From Pseudomonas sp. RIT-PI-q (GTDB taxonomy: Bacteria > Pseudomonadota > Gammaproteobacteria > Pseudomonadales > Pseudomonadaceae), in the NCBI RefSeq assembly GCF_001297125.1, contig NZ_LHPC01000022.1, positions 62,001-126,000 of the forward strand: a DNA stretch of 64,000 bases, given 5' to 3'. Positions 20,191-29,577 of this stretch are shown here, piece by piece (positions within the stretch are counted from its first letter, which is position 1; every line of letters starts with the position of its first letter). The notes under the pieces were generated by a model that was not told the origin of the DNA, did no database searches, and saw nothing but the letters and a program-made list of their open reading frames with translations. Both the position numbers and the translations under genes were made by a program.

Positions 20191-21771
20191 ATGGACATCA
20201 ACTTCAGCGACTTGCATTTCCTGCGTCCGCTCTGGCTGTTGCTGACGCCGTTCGGCGCGCTGTTGCCGATGCTTTGGCGCCGCAGTCATGACTTGCAACG
20301 ACGCCTGCGCAGCAATATCGCCGGGCACTTGCTGCCGCATTTGCTGATCACACCAGAGGATCAACAGCGATTGCGGCCGGTGCATCTGGTGTGTGCACTG
20401 TTGATACTGGGCGCGATCGCTGCGGCTGGACCGACCTGGGAACAGGACCGCCCGGATTTTCTGGAAAACCGCGCACCGCTGATCATTGCCGTCGACCTGT
20501 CGCCGTCGATGGACGCCAACGACGTGCAGCCCAGTCGACTGGAAGCGGCGAAACACAAACTCCACGACCTGATCCAACGCCGCGCCGGCGCCCGGAACGC
20601 GCTGATCGCCTATGCCGGCAGCGCCCATCTGGTGCTGCCAGCGACCGACGATCCAGCGCTGCTCGACACCTTCATCCAGGCCCTGAGCACCGACCTGATC
20701 GGCAAACCGGGGAAAGACGTCGGCGCCGTGATCGAGCAAGCCAAACGCCTGCTCGCCGCCGAGAAAACCCCGGGCACCCTGTTGCTGCTCACCGACGGTG
20801 CCGACGCCTCACAGCTCGACGGTCTCGACAAGTTATTGGACGGCAGCGCGCTGCAAGTCATTATCCTGGCCGTCGGCAGCGAGGACGGCGGGATCATCCA
20901 CGATGCCAACGGCCAACCGCGCACCGACAGCAACGGTCGCCCGGCACTCGGCCGTTTCGATCAAGCGGCCCTCAAGCAGCTTGGATCGAAGCTCGATGCG
21001 CCGCTGGGCAGCCTGACGCTCAATGACGACGACCTGGACTGGATCGAGCTGCACGCCCAGCAGCATTTCCAGGCGGCCAGCGACGAACAGCGCGAGCTGC
21101 ACTGGAAAGACGCCGGTTACTGGCTGTGCTGGCCGTTGTTGCTGATTGCTTTCTTTAGCGTGCGCAAGGGTTGGAGCCTGAACTGGATGGCCGGATGGCT
21201 GCTGGCGCTGGGCATCGGATTACAACCGGCACCGGCCGAAGCCAATGCGCTGACCGATGCCTTTTTCACCCCGGACCAGCAAGGTCGCTGGGCCTTCGAA
21301 CACCAGCACTTTCCTCAGGCGGCCGCGCATTTTGTCGACCCGTACTGGAAAGGCATCGCGGCCTACAACGCGGCGGATTTCGACCTGGCACTGGCCAGTT
21401 TCGCGCGCCTGCAAACACCCCAGGCGTATTTCTATCTGGGCAATATCTACGTGCGACGTTTCAAGTTCGACGAGGCCATCGCGGCGTACACCCAAGCGTT
21501 GAAATTACAGGCGCAATTCCCTGAAGCCACGGCCAACCTGGCGTTGGCGATTGCCTTGCAGAAAGACACCGACAGCGCCGCGCAGAACGCGCCTGAGGTC
21601 AAGCCTGACGAAATTAAAATGGACAAGGCGCCGGGCAAGGGTCAGAGCAAGCCGGTTGAGACTGAACAGGCGGCGTCGGATGAACAGTGGTTGCAGAACC
21701 TGACCACTTCACCGGCGAAGTTCTTGAAGCAGAAATTCAGTTTGCAGGATCAGGCGGGGGGTAAGCCATGA
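20191..21771 (+). CDS. VWA and TPR fusion membrane protein, BatB/BatC-like
   Basis: A protein of 526 residues. Two N-terminal helices (about 12-28 and 64-80) are followed by a VWA domain with intact [17 protein letters not shown] (Asp102, Ser104, Ser106) and LTDGADAS. Two membrane helices follow around residues 310-345, then TPR-type repeats ([21 protein letters not shown]) and a charged disordered tail. In Bacteroides-type operons the VWA (BatB) and TPR (BatC) parts are separate genes; here they are fused. The ribosome site GGGAGG lies in the end of the preceding gene. Its paralogue in the second operon (54514-56252) is frameshifted and has lost the MIDAS residues. Confidence 0.93.
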   Translation: MDINFSDLHFLRPLWLLLTPFGALLPMLWRRSHDLQRRLRSNIAGHLLPHLLITPEDQQRLRPVHLVCALLILGAIAAAGPTWEQDRPDFLENRAPLIIAVDLSPSMDANDVQPSRLEAAKHKLHDLIQRRAGARNALIAYAGSAHLVLPATDDPALLDTFIQALSTDLIGKPGKDVGAVIEQAKRLLAAEKTPGTLLLLTDGADASQLDGLDKLLDGSALQVIILAVGSEDGGIIHDANGQPRTDSNGRPALGRFDQAALKQLGSKLDAPLGSLTLNDDDLDWIELHAQQHFQAASDEQRELHWKDAGYWLCWPLLLIAFFSVRKGWSLNWMAGWLLALGIGLQPAPAEANALTDAFFTPDQQGRWAFEHQHFPQAAAHFVDPYWKGIAAYNAADFDLALASFARLQTPQAYFYLGNIYVRRFKFDEAIAAYTQALKLQAQFPEATANLALAIALQKDTDSAAQNAPEVKPDEIKMDKAPGKGQSKPVETEQAASDEQWLQNLTTSPAKFLKQKFSLQDQAGGKP

Positions 21772-23183
21772 ACCGAGTTGCGGCCTTCGCTGGCAAGCCA
21801 GCTCCTACAGGGGATTTGCGGCGCACACAGATCAAATGTGGGAGCGGGCTTGCCCGCGATGGCGGCAGTTCAGCCACAGCAGCAATCAGCACCTTGCTCC
21901 TCTGCCTGCTCACCACAGGCGCCCTGGCCGCCGAACCCGAACTGAGGGTCCAGGCCAGCCTGCAACCCACCACCCCACCCATGGTGGGCGGCATTGTCGA
22001 ACTGCAACTCGACATCCTCACCGACAGCTGGTTCACCAGCGCCCCCACCCTGCCCGACCTCAAGCTGCCCGGCGCGCTGGTCATGCCGCCCGACGGCCAC
22101 GCCGAGCACCTGAACCAGACACTCGACGGCAAATCCTTCAACGGCATGCGCTACAGCTACCGGATCACCCCGAGTCTGGCTCAGGGCTTCGACATCCCGC
22201 CCTTGACCGTGCGCGCCACACCCGGCCAGGCCAGCACCGAGTTGAGCGCCCAGAGCCAGCCACTGCACTTCAATGCGGCGCAACCACCGGGCTTCAAACC
22301 CGGTGAACCGGTGCTGGTGGCACAAGCGCTGCGTTTCACCCAAAAGGTCCTCGACTCGGCCACCCCGCTGAAAGTCGGCGACAGCGTCACCCGACAACTG
22401 ACATTGCAAGCCGACGGTGCGCTGGCCATGTCGCTGCCAACACCGTCACTGGCGGACGTCGCTGGCCTCAGCCGTTACCCGAAAAACCCGCAAGTGAGCA
22501 ACCTGGATGACGGTCGTGGCAACTTCAACGGCGGTCAACGTATCGATACCGCGACCTATCGGATCGACACCCAAGGTCAATACAGCCTGCCGGCGATCGA
22601 GTTGAAATGGTGGGACGCCAGCAGCCAGCAAACCCGTACCGCGCAAGTCCCGGCCGTGACCTTCGAGGCCGTGGCCAACAGTGCTTATCGACCCGTGTTC
22701 TCGATCACCGATGACCTGAAAAAACTTGGCCAGCAAAGCCGCCTGCACCTTTCCGAGCATTGGTTTGGCGTATTGGCGTTGCTGGTAATCGTGGCGCTGG
22801 CCGCCTGGTTTGCCCGCCCCGTGATGCAGCGTGCGTACCTTGGCTGGCAGGCCCGGCGCGTCGCCCGACACACGATGTGGCTGGAGTCCGCCGATTACGC
22901 CTGGCAGCAGATTCCGGCGCAGCTCGATAGCCAACCGCCGCAGTTGAGCGCGCTGTACCTGTGGACCCGGCGCCGGCGCAAGGGCCTGAAACTGACCAAC
23001 CTGGGCCCGCGCCTGCAAGCACTGTTGCGCGCCTGTTACGGCCGCGAGCCGACCGAAGATCAGGCGCTGCGCCAACTCAAGCAATCCTTGGCTACGCTGC
23101 ATAGTCAGACCGAAAGCAACAGAGAATCAGCCGCACCGGCACTGCACCCACTCAATCCCGTTCACGAGAAGGATTTCCCATGA
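21768..23183 (+). CDS. BatD-like protein with REP-derived N-terminus
   Basis: A protein of 471 residues. A signal-peptide core [18 protein letters not shown] at about residues 42-59 is followed by the BatD beta-sandwich repeats ([20 protein letters not shown]), a membrane helix near residues 325-345 ([15 protein letters not shown]) and a cytoplasmic helical tail. Before the signal core the frame runs through two REP units (21785-21864), giving the peptide [16 protein letters not shown] and so on. The ATG at 21768 overlaps the preceding stop (ATGA) and no good later start is seen, so the signal peptide now has an n-region of about 40 residues. The gene also overlaps the phosphatase gene by 4 bp. 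Confidence 0.88.
   Translation: MNRVAAFAGKPAPTGDLRRTQIKCGSGLARDGGSSATAAISTLLLCLLTTGALAAEPELRVQASLQPTTPPMVGGIVELQLDILTDSWFTSAPTLPDLKLPGALVMPPDGHAEHLNQTLDGKSFNGMRYSYRITPSLAQGFDIPPLTVRATPGQASTELSAQSQPLHFNAAQPPGFKPGEPVLVAQALRFTQKVLDSATPLKVGDSVTRQLTLQADGALAMSLPTPSLADVAGLSRYPKNPQVSNLDDGRGNFNGGQRIDTATYRIDTQGQYSLPAIELKWWDASSQQTRTAQVPAVTFEAVANSAYRPVFSITDDLKKLGQQSRLHLSEHWFGVLALLVIVALAAWFARPVMQRAYLGWQARRVARHTMWLESADYAWQQIPAQLDSQPPQLSALYLWTRRRRKGLKLTNLGPRLQALLRACYGREPTEDQALRQLKQSLATLHSQTESNRESAAPALHPLNPVHEKDFP
21785..21864. repeat. Two REP units in the 5' end of the BatD gene
   Basis: A TTCGCTGGCAAGCCAGCTCC unit is followed, about 30 bp on, by a TGTGGGAGCGGGCTTGCCCG unit. The two halves belong to different REP subtypes, so this is either a composite or two separate insertions. 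It lies between the start codon and the hydrophobic core of the signal peptide. Confidence 0.88.
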
Positions 23184-24208
23184 CGAACCCGATACCGAGC
23201 CATCAACGCCACGGACTGAAACTGTTGTTGACCTTGGCGTTGAGCCTGCCGCTGCTGGCCCTGGCTGCCGAGCCGCTGCCTTCGTGGAACGACGGCCCGG
23301 CGAAAAAGAACATCATCGAGTTCGTCCAGACAGTCACCGATCAAGGCAACAAGGACTTCGTCAAACCCGAGGACCGCATCGCGGTGTTCGACAACGACGG
23401 CACCTTGTGGAGCGAGCAGCCGATGTACTTCGAATTGTTGTTCGCCCTCGAAGAGGTCAAGCGCACCGCGCCGCAACACCCGGAATGGCAAACCACCCAA
23501 CCGTTCAAAGCCGTTCTGGAAAACGATCACAAGGCGCTGGCCGCCACCGGCATGGACGGCATCCTGAAGATCTTCGGTGCAACCCACACCGGCATGACCA
23601 CCGACGCTTTCGACGACTACGCCAAGACCTGGCTGACCCAGGCCCGCCATCCAAAGACCGGCAAGCCGTACACCGAGATGATCTTCCAGCCAATGCTGGA
23701 AATGCTCGACTACCTGCGCAGCCAGGACTTCAAGACCTACATCGTTTCCGGCGGCGACACCGCGTTCATGCGCGCCTTCGCCGAGAAGGTCTACGGCATC
23801 CCGCCGGAGCAGGTGATCGGCACCACGTTCGTCACCGCGTTCCAGTACAAGGACGGCAAAGCGTCGATCGTGCGCACGCCAAAACTGGCGCATAACGATG
23901 ACGGCCCGGGCAAACCGGAAAGCATCGATGCGGTGATCGGGCGCCGACCGATTCTCGCGTTCGGCAACTCCGATGGCGACCTGCAAATGCTGCAGTGGAC
24001 TGCCGCAGGGCCGGGTAAACGCCTCATGGGGCTGGTGCATCACACCGACGCCAAACGTGAATGGGCCTACGACCGACAGTCGCAGATCGGCCGTCTGGAC
24101 AAGGCCCTGGACGAAGCAAAAACCCGTGGCTGGACCCTCGTCGACATGGCCGCCGATTGGCGCCGGATCTATCCTTTCGATGCCGCCAACACTGAGCAAG
24201 TGCAATAA
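23180..24208 (+). CDS. Exported HAD-superfamily phosphatase
   Basis: A protein of 342 residues with a signal peptide (hydrophobic core residues 14-30, cleavage near ALAA-EP) and a HAD fold. Motif I is VFDNDGTLW (nucleophile Asp71, acid Asp73), motif II is YIVSGGDT, and motif IV is FGNSDGD. It resembles SerB-like periplasmic HAD hydrolases; the substrate is unknown. It is coupled to the BatD gene by a 4-bp overlap and precedes the sulfatase gene by 74 bp. Its place in a MoxR/VWA operon suggests it is a client or works on the same substrate as the sulfatase. Confidence 0.9.
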   Translation: MTNPIPSHQRHGLKLLLTLALSLPLLALAAEPLPSWNDGPAKKNIIEFVQTVTDQGNKDFVKPEDRIAVFDNDGTLWSEQPMYFELLFALEEVKRTAPQHPEWQTTQPFKAVLENDHKALAATGMDGILKIFGATHTGMTTDAFDDYAKTWLTQARHPKTGKPYTEMIFQPMLEMLDYLRSQDFKTYIVSGGDTAFMRAFAEKVYGIPPEQVIGTTFVTAFQYKDGKASIVRTPKLAHNDDGPGKPESIDAVIGRRPILAFGNSDGDLQMLQWTAAGPGKRLMGLVHHTDAKREWAYDRQSQIGRLDKALDEAKTRGWTLVDMAADWRRIYPFDAANTEQVQ

Positions 24209-24282
24209 AGAAACGTAACGCAGGACCGCAAAAAACGTTTGTCGCCACACAGCGACTCTAGCAAGCAAAAGGAGCAAGTCAG

Positions 24283-25869
24283 ATGACTCGCATACGCACG
24301 TGGTTACCGAAGCTCGCCCTGGTGGCGGCCTCGGTAATGGCGATTTCGGCAACTGCCGGGGCCGCTGAAAAACCCAACATTCTAGTGATCTTCGGCGATG
24401 ACATCGGCCAGACCAACATCAGCGCCTATTCGATGGGCGTGGTCGGCTACAAGACTCCGAACATCGACCGGATTGCCAAGGAAGGCATGATGTTCACCGA
24501 CTACTACGCGGAGAACAGCTGTACCGCCGGACGCTCGTCGTTCATCACCGGCCAGACGCCGCTGCGTACCGGTCTGTCGAAAGTCGGTATTCCTGGCGCA
24601 CCGGTGGGCTTGCAGAAACGCGATATCACCATCGCCCAGGCGCTGAAGTCCCAGGGCTACGCGACCGGCCAGTTCGGCAAGAACCATCTGGGCGACCGGG
24701 ATGAATACCTGCCGACCAACCATGGCTTCGACGAATTCTTCGGCAACCTGTACCACCTCAACGCTGAAGAAGAACCTGAGCGTCCGTACTGGCCAAAAGA
24801 CGATGCTGCGTTCGTCAAGGCCAACACCCCGCGCGGCGTGATCCACAGTTTCGCCGACGGCAAGATCGAAGACACCGGCGCGCTGACCACCAAGCGCATG
24901 GAAACCATCGACGACGAAACCACCGCCGCTGCGCAAGCGTTCATCGAGAAACAGGCCAAGGCGGACAAGCCGTTCTTCGTCTGGATGAACACCACCCGCA
25001 TGCACGTGTTCACCCACGTACGTGATTCGATGAAGGGCCAGAGCGGCATGCCCGGCAACGAGTACGCGGACGGCATGCTCGAGCATGACGGTGACGTCGG
25101 CAAACTGCTGAAGACCCTCGACGACCTGAAAATCGCCGACAACACCATCGTCGTCTACACCACCGACAACGGCCCGAACCAGTTCTCCTGGCCGGACGCG
25201 GCGACCACGCCGTTCCGCAACGAGAAGAACTCCAACTGGGAAGGCGCCTACCGCGTGCCGGCGATTGTTCGTTGGCCGGGCAAGATCAAGGCCGGTGAAG
25301 TCTCCAACGAGATGTTCTCGGGCATGGACTGGTTCCCGACCTTGCTCGCGGCGGCTGGCGATGCCGATGTCAAAAACAAGCTGCTCAAAGGCTGGGCACC
25401 GACCTCCGGCGGCAACAACTTCAAAGTGCACCTGGACGGTTTCAACCAACTGCCTTACCTGACCGGACAACAGCCTAAAGGCGAGCGCAAGGAGTTCTAC
25501 TACTTCAACGATGACGGCGTGCTGGTGTCGATGCGCTTCGACAACTGGAAAGTGGTGTTCTGCGAACAACGCCAGCCGGGCGGCTTCCGGGTCTGGAGTG
25601 AACCGTTCGTGTGCCTGCGGGTGCCGAAAATCCTCAACCTGCGGATGGACCCGTATGAACGCGCCGACGTGGTGTCCGATCAGTTTTATGACTGGAACAC
25701 CAAAAACGTCTACTTGGCGGCTGTAGCCGTCGGCAAGTCTGCTGAGTTCCTGCAAACGTTCATCGAGTACCCACCGAGCCAGAAACCGGCGAGCTTCAGC
25801 ATTGACCAGATCCGTGCTGCCGTGGATGCAAAAATCGCTGAAAAAATGAAGAGCCAGCCTGCACAGTAA
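24283..25869 (+). CDS. Exported arylsulfatase-family hydrolase
   Basis: A protein of 528 residues with a signal peptide ending near TAGA-AE. The alkaline-phosphatase/sulfatase fold is plain: metal residues in IFGDDIGQTN (Asp39/Asp40), the formylglycine motif SCTAGRSSFITGQ (Cys80, Arg84, C-x-A-x-R type), FGKNHLGD, and the C-terminal metal motif YTTDNGPN. The cysteine must be oxidised to formylglycine to be active; no formylglycine-generating enzyme or anaerobic maturase gene is in the window. Being exported, it would need cytoplasmic or co-export maturation. Substrate is unknown: an aromatic sulfate, a sulfated polysaccharide, or possibly a phosphonate ester. GGAG lies upstream of the start. 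Confidence 0.93.
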   Translation: MTRIRTWLPKLALVAASVMAISATAGAAEKPNILVIFGDDIGQTNISAYSMGVVGYKTPNIDRIAKEGMMFTDYYAENSCTAGRSSFITGQTPLRTGLSKVGIPGAPVGLQKRDITIAQALKSQGYATGQFGKNHLGDRDEYLPTNHGFDEFFGNLYHLNAEEEPERPYWPKDDAAFVKANTPRGVIHSFADGKIEDTGALTTKRMETIDDETTAAAQAFIEKQAKADKPFFVWMNTTRMHVFTHVRDSMKGQSGMPGNEYADGMLEHDGDVGKLLKTLDDLKIADNTIVVYTTDNGPNQFSWPDAATTPFRNEKNSNWEGAYRVPAIVRWPGKIKAGEVSNEMFSGMDWFPTLLAAAGDADVKNKLLKGWAPTSGGNNFKVHLDGFNQLPYLTGQQPKGERKEFYYFNDDGVLVSMRFDNWKVVFCEQRQPGGFRVWSEPFVCLRVPKILNLRMDPYERADVVSDQFYDWNTKNVYLAAVAVGKSAEFLQTFIEYPPSQKPASFSIDQIRAAVDAKIAEKMKSQPAQ

Positions 25870-25881
25870 AACCGCTTGACC

Positions 25882-25913
25882 GCCGCTCGCCTTCACCGGC
25901 GAGCGGCCTTGTT
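25882..25913 (+). terminator. Terminator-like hairpin after the sulfatase gene
   Basis: Perfect arms GCCGCTCGCC (25882-25891) and GGCGAGCGGC (25898-25907) with a 6-nt loop are followed by CTTGTTT. The T-run is short, so some read-through into the next gene is likely. Confidence 0.75.
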
Positions 25914-25936
25914 TCAGGAATGTAAACACATTCCCC

Positions 25937-26033
25937 CTGTAGGAGCTGGCTTGCCAGCGAAGACTGACGTCCAGTCACTGGATGATGTTGCCTGAACCAA
26001 CGCTTTCGCTGGCAAGCCAGCTCCTACAGGGTT
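25937..26033. repeat. REPIN (GCTGGCAAGCCAGC subtype)
   Basis: CCTGTAGGAGCTGGCTTGCC and onward on the left, TTTCGCTGGCAAGCCAGCTC and onward on the right, with a loop of about 45 bp. It lies between the sulfatase hairpin and the fused spermidine-synthase-like gene. Confidence 0.9.
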
Positions 26034-26071
26034 TTGTTTCCAATTCGAATTTTGTACAAGGCAACAGACCC

Positions 26072-28585
26072 ATGTCCACACGTGTCGCCAGCAAGTCGTC
26101 GGCCATACCTGCCCCTCACGTCGCCACCCCGGCGCTGCTGATCCCTGCCCTGTTGTTATTCGTCTCCGGTGCTGCGGCGCTGGTCTATCAGGTGTTGTGG
26201 ATCAAGCAGCTGTCGTTGGTGGTAGGCGTCGAGGTGTACGCCATCACCACCGGGATCAGCGCGTTTTTTGCCGGGCTGGCATTGGGTGGTTTGCTGTTCG
26301 GACGTTGGGCCGATCGCTTGCAGCAACCGATCCTGTTGTATGCGGGGCTGGAAGTGCTGGTGGCTATTCTCGGCGTTGGCGCGACTTTCGCCATGAGCCT
26401 CGCGGCCGGCCCGTTTGCCTGGCTGGAACAGCATATCGGCGTACTGGCCTGGGTCCTGCCGTTTGCCTTGGTGGGCATTCCGGCGCTGCTGATGGGCGGC
26501 ACCCTGCCGGTGTTGGTTCGCTCGTTGGCCGCCGATCCGCAGCACCTGGGCAAGGCTGGCGGTCAGCTCTACGCCGCGAACACCGCCGGGGCCATCGCCG
26601 GCACGCTGCTGGCGGCGTTCGTGCTGATTGCCACCCTCGGCGTACGCGGCAGCGCCTTGGCGGCGGCGATGCTCAACCTGCTGGCCGCCGCCGGTGCCGT
26701 GTGGTTCCAACGCCATCATTCGATGCCGGCAGATGCCCCGGTCAAACACCCCGCCAGCAAAGCGCCCGACCGTCTGGCGCTGTGGCTGTATTCCATTGCT
26801 GGCGGTGTGGCCCTCGGTTACGAAGTGGTCTGGTCGCAGGCCATCGTGCAGTTCATGAGCACCCGCACCTACGCTTTTGCCGTGGTGCTGGCGACGTACC
26901 TCACCGGCCTGTTTCTCGGCAGCGTGCTGCTGGCCCGTCGGGTTGATCGCCTGCGCGATCCCTGGGGCGTGTTCGGTCTGCTGATCGCCGGTGCGGGGTT
27001 GGTCGCCCTGCTGGAAATCGCCCTGCTCGGGCGCTGGCTGGTCGTCGCCCAAAGCGTCGCCGAAGCCTGGGTTTTATCGTTGGGCGCCAGTGAACTGCCG
27101 GGCATGAGCGCACGGTTTGCCGTCGCCGCATTGAGCATCGTATTTGTCCCGACCCTGTTGCTTGGCGCGGCGTTTCCCCTGGCGTTGCGCCTGAGCGTCG
27201 GCCGCGACCACGTGGGGCGTCATGTCGGCGAGGTGGTGGCGTTCAATACCTTGGGCGGCATCATCGGTGTGATGCTCTGCGGGTTTGTGCTGATCCCGAT
27301 GCTGGGGCTGGTTCGTACCCTGGGGTTGTTGGCGATTATCGCGGCCGGGATCGGCTACTTCGCGGTGCGCAAGGGTCATGGCGTGAAGAAAGGCCGGCGT
27401 CAGGGCGTGATCGCGGTCGGCCTGCTGTCGTTGGCCCTCGCGCTGCTGACCCCGGTGGACAAGCTCGCCAGCCTGCTCCCCGGTGCACGCAACGCGACGC
27501 TGGCATTCTACGAAGAAGGTCGCGGCGGCACCGTGGCCGTGGTCACTCAGGGCAAGGGGCAGAAAGCGTTCCAGCGTTTGTATATCCAGGGTGTGTCCAA
27601 CACCGGTGACGCCATGCCGTCCCTGCGCTACATGCGCATTCAGGCGCTGTTGCCGCTGCTGATCCACAACGGTGAACCGCGCTCGGCGCTGGTGATCGGT
27701 TTCGGCACGGGCATCACGGCGGGTGCGCTGACGCGCTATCCAGGGCTGGAACATCGCGTCGTCGCGGAGCTGCTGCCCTCGGTGGTCAAAGCGGCCCCGT
27801 TGTTCAAGGGGAATTTCAACGCCGCCGCGGATCCGGCGGTCGATGTGCGGCTGCGCGACGGTCGTCAGGAATTGCTGCGCAACCCGCAACGCTACGACCT
27901 GATCACCCTCGAACCCCCACCGCCCTCCGCCGCTGGCGTGGTGAATCTGTATTCCCGCGCCTTCTACCAATTGGCCGCCAGCCGCCTGGAGAACAAAGGC
28001 CTGGTCGCCCAGTGGCTGCCGTTACCGACCCAGAACATCGACGACTCGCGCTCGCTGGTGCGCAGCTTCCTCGACGTCTTCCCTTACGCCACGCTCTGGA
28101 CCAGCGAGTTCCACGAGATGCTACTGGTGGGTTCGCTTGAACCGATCGAACTGGATGCCGCGAAAATCAGCCAACGTTTCCAGCAGGACAGCGTTCGCAG
28201 CACCTTGCAGGACGTGGGCATCGGTTCAGCCGCGGCGTTGCTGGCGACCTGGGTGACCGATCGCGCAGGGCTGGAACGTTTCGCCGCTGACGCTCAACCG
28301 GTGACCGATGATCAGCCGCGTATCGAATATGCGCCGTGGGTCCGGGCCAAGGAGATCAGCCGCGTGCTGCCGGCCTTGCTCGACCTGCGTATCGCGCCAC
28401 CGTTGGTGAATGCCGATGCGGGTTTCAACGAGCGGATGAATGCGCACCAGCAACGCCTGATGCAGTTCTATCGGGCGAGTCTGCATGCGTATGACGGCGA
28501 CCGAGATGCCTGGGCCAGGGATATTCGCGAGGTGATGCGCGGGGATGGGGGGAATCCGTATTACCGGTGGTTTGTCGGGGAATGA
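26072..28585 (+). CDS. Fused membrane transporter-like and spermidine-synthase-like protein
   Basis: A protein of 837 residues. The N-terminal 480 or so residues hold many hydrophobic helices arranged like an MFS-type or SpeE-associated membrane domain (GAAALVYQVLWIKQ at the start, typical of this family). The C-terminal part is a Rossmann methyltransferase-like spermidine-synthase domain with VIGFGTGITAG near residue 545. The aminopropyltransferase catalytic Asp motif is replaced by TLEPPPPSAAGVVNLYS, so true spermidine synthesis is doubtful; this replacement is typical of the fused family. The start at 26072 is chosen because the upstream in-frame residues are translated REP. It is probably part of the envelope block but sits behind a hairpin and a REPIN. 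Confidence 0.85.
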   Translation: MSTRVASKSSAIPAPHVATPALLIPALLLFVSGAAALVYQVLWIKQLSLVVGVEVYAITTGISAFFAGLALGGLLFGRWADRLQQPILLYAGLEVLVAILGVGATFAMSLAAGPFAWLEQHIGVLAWVLPFALVGIPALLMGGTLPVLVRSLAADPQHLGKAGGQLYAANTAGAIAGTLLAAFVLIATLGVRGSALAAAMLNLLAAAGAVWFQRHHSMPADAPVKHPASKAPDRLALWLYSIAGGVALGYEVVWSQAIVQFMSTRTYAFAVVLATYLTGLFLGSVLLARRVDRLRDPWGVFGLLIAGAGLVALLEIALLGRWLVVAQSVAEAWVLSLGASELPGMSARFAVAALSIVFVPTLLLGAAFPLALRLSVGRDHVGRHVGEVVAFNTLGGIIGVMLCGFVLIPMLGLVRTLGLLAIIAAGIGYFAVRKGHGVKKGRRQGVIAVGLLSLALALLTPVDKLASLLPGARNATLAFYEEGRGGTVAVVTQGKGQKAFQRLYIQGVSNTGDAMPSLRYMRIQALLPLLIHNGEPRSALVIGFGTGITAGALTRYPGLEHRVVAELLPSVVKAAPLFKGNFNAAADPAVDVRLRDGRQELLRNPQRYDLITLEPPPPSAAGVVNLYSRAFYQLAASRLENKGLVAQWLPLPTQNIDDSRSLVRSFLDVFPYATLWTSEFHEMLLVGSLEPIELDAAKISQRFQQDSVRSTLQDVGIGSAAALLATWVTDRAGLERFAADAQPVTDDQPRIEYAPWVRAKEISRVLPALLDLRIAPPLVNADAGFNERMNAHQQRLMQFYRASLHAYDGDRDAWARDIREVMRGDGGNPYYRWFVGE

Positions 28586-28606
28586 TTCGGCGACTTTCAG
28601 ACCGCC

Positions 28607-28675
28607 ATCGCGGGCAAGCCTCGCTCCTACAGGGACCGCGTAAACCTGTAGGAGCGAGGCTTGCCCGCGAAGAGG
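28607..28675. repeat. REPIN, short loop
   Basis: ATCGCGGGCAAGCCTCGCTC and onward faces GTAGGAGCGAGGCTTGCCCG and onward, with about 18 bp between the arms. It lies in the convergent junction between the fused gene and the DUF3313 gene and may act as a transcript end for both. Confidence 0.9.
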
Positions 28676-28692
28676 CCATCAGCCCCAGTACA

Positions 28693-29364
28693 TCACTTGG
28701 ATTTGAGTTTCAAATACGACTGATGCATATCCGCCGCCCAACCATCGATCACGCCTTTGACGTCATCGGCCTTCATCACCTGAGCGTCGTTCTCCAACGG
28801 CTTGCCGGTGCCCTTGCGCACGACCTGGGCCAACATATGATTGTTGCCACCGTCGAGAAACACCGCTTCAGTGGCCAGGTCGGTTTCCTGATCGCGAATG
28901 CCGCTGGCGGTGCTGACCGCTGCGGCCACCAGGGCAATCGGAATGACTTCATAAGGCTTGAGGCCTTCGGTCTTGCTGCTGACCGCGGTGATTGCAGCAC
29001 GCACCACGATCACACCCGGACCAGGACCAGTGGCCAACGGCAAGGATTTACCGATTTCACGCTTGAGCGCCTGATCGTAGTAACCGGTGATGCCGTTCAA
29101 CGTCGCCTGAGGAATTTTCACCGTCGGTTGAGGCTTGGGATAGAGCTGGGTCGGTTCGACGTAGACGCTGGTGAATTTGCTGATGTCGAGCTTGGGATCG
29201 ACCCAGCGCATCACCGTGGCACCCGATGGCGACTTGGCTTCCTTGAGCTGGCTGTAGTCCTTGAGAAAGCCCGAATACTGGTCCGGCTCAACGACTTTGC
29301 TGGCACAGCCGACCAATCCGATCGAGGCCATGCACACCGTGCTCATCATTAACGCAAGCTTCAT
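28693..29364 (-). CDS. DUF3313 lipoprotein
   Basis: A 223-residue protein with a lipoprotein signal peptide; the lipobox LVGC places the acylated Cys at residue 20. The mature part begins SKVVEPDQYSGFLKDYSQL and contains MRWVDPKLDISKFTSVYVEP, characteristic of DUF3313. There is a Gly/Ala-rich stretch around residue 145. Family function is unknown. It is a single gene on the strand opposite to both neighbours. AGGAGTTACAGC lies just upstream of its ATG as the ribosome site. Confidence 0.9.
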   Translation of the reverse strand: MKLALMMSTVCMASIGLVGCASKVVEPDQYSGFLKDYSQLKEAKSPSGATVMRWVDPKLDISKFTSVYVEPTQLYPKPQPTVKIPQATLNGITGYYDQALKREIGKSLPLATGPGPGVIVVRAAITAVSSKTEGLKPYEVIPIALVAAAVSTASGIRDQETDLATEAVFLDGGNNHMLAQVVRKGTGKPLENDAQVMKADDVKGVIDGWAADMHQSYLKLKSK

Positions 29365-29577
29365 GCTGTAACTCCTGTAAGTAGATCGGTAACGGTAAAA
29401 GTAAGGGTGGTACAGGTATAGCCAATGCAGAGCTTTTCGTTATGAAAAATCACACTATTCATCTAACGCTACACAGAGATCATAACCGTCATTTGACAGA
29501 CGCCGGCCATCCGGCAAAGCTGCATCTCGCTTGAACGCGCGCCTGACGGCAAACGCACCTGGACTACGGAAGTCGCA

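Noticed and set aside
24382..25929. 515-codon minus-strand frame opposite the sulfatase
   Set aside because: Antisense shadow; the sulfatase motifs on the plus strand are unambiguous.
25982..26071. N-terminal extension of the fused spermidine-synthase-like protein
   Set aside because: It is translated REP sequence; the start at 26072 has a family-like N-terminus.
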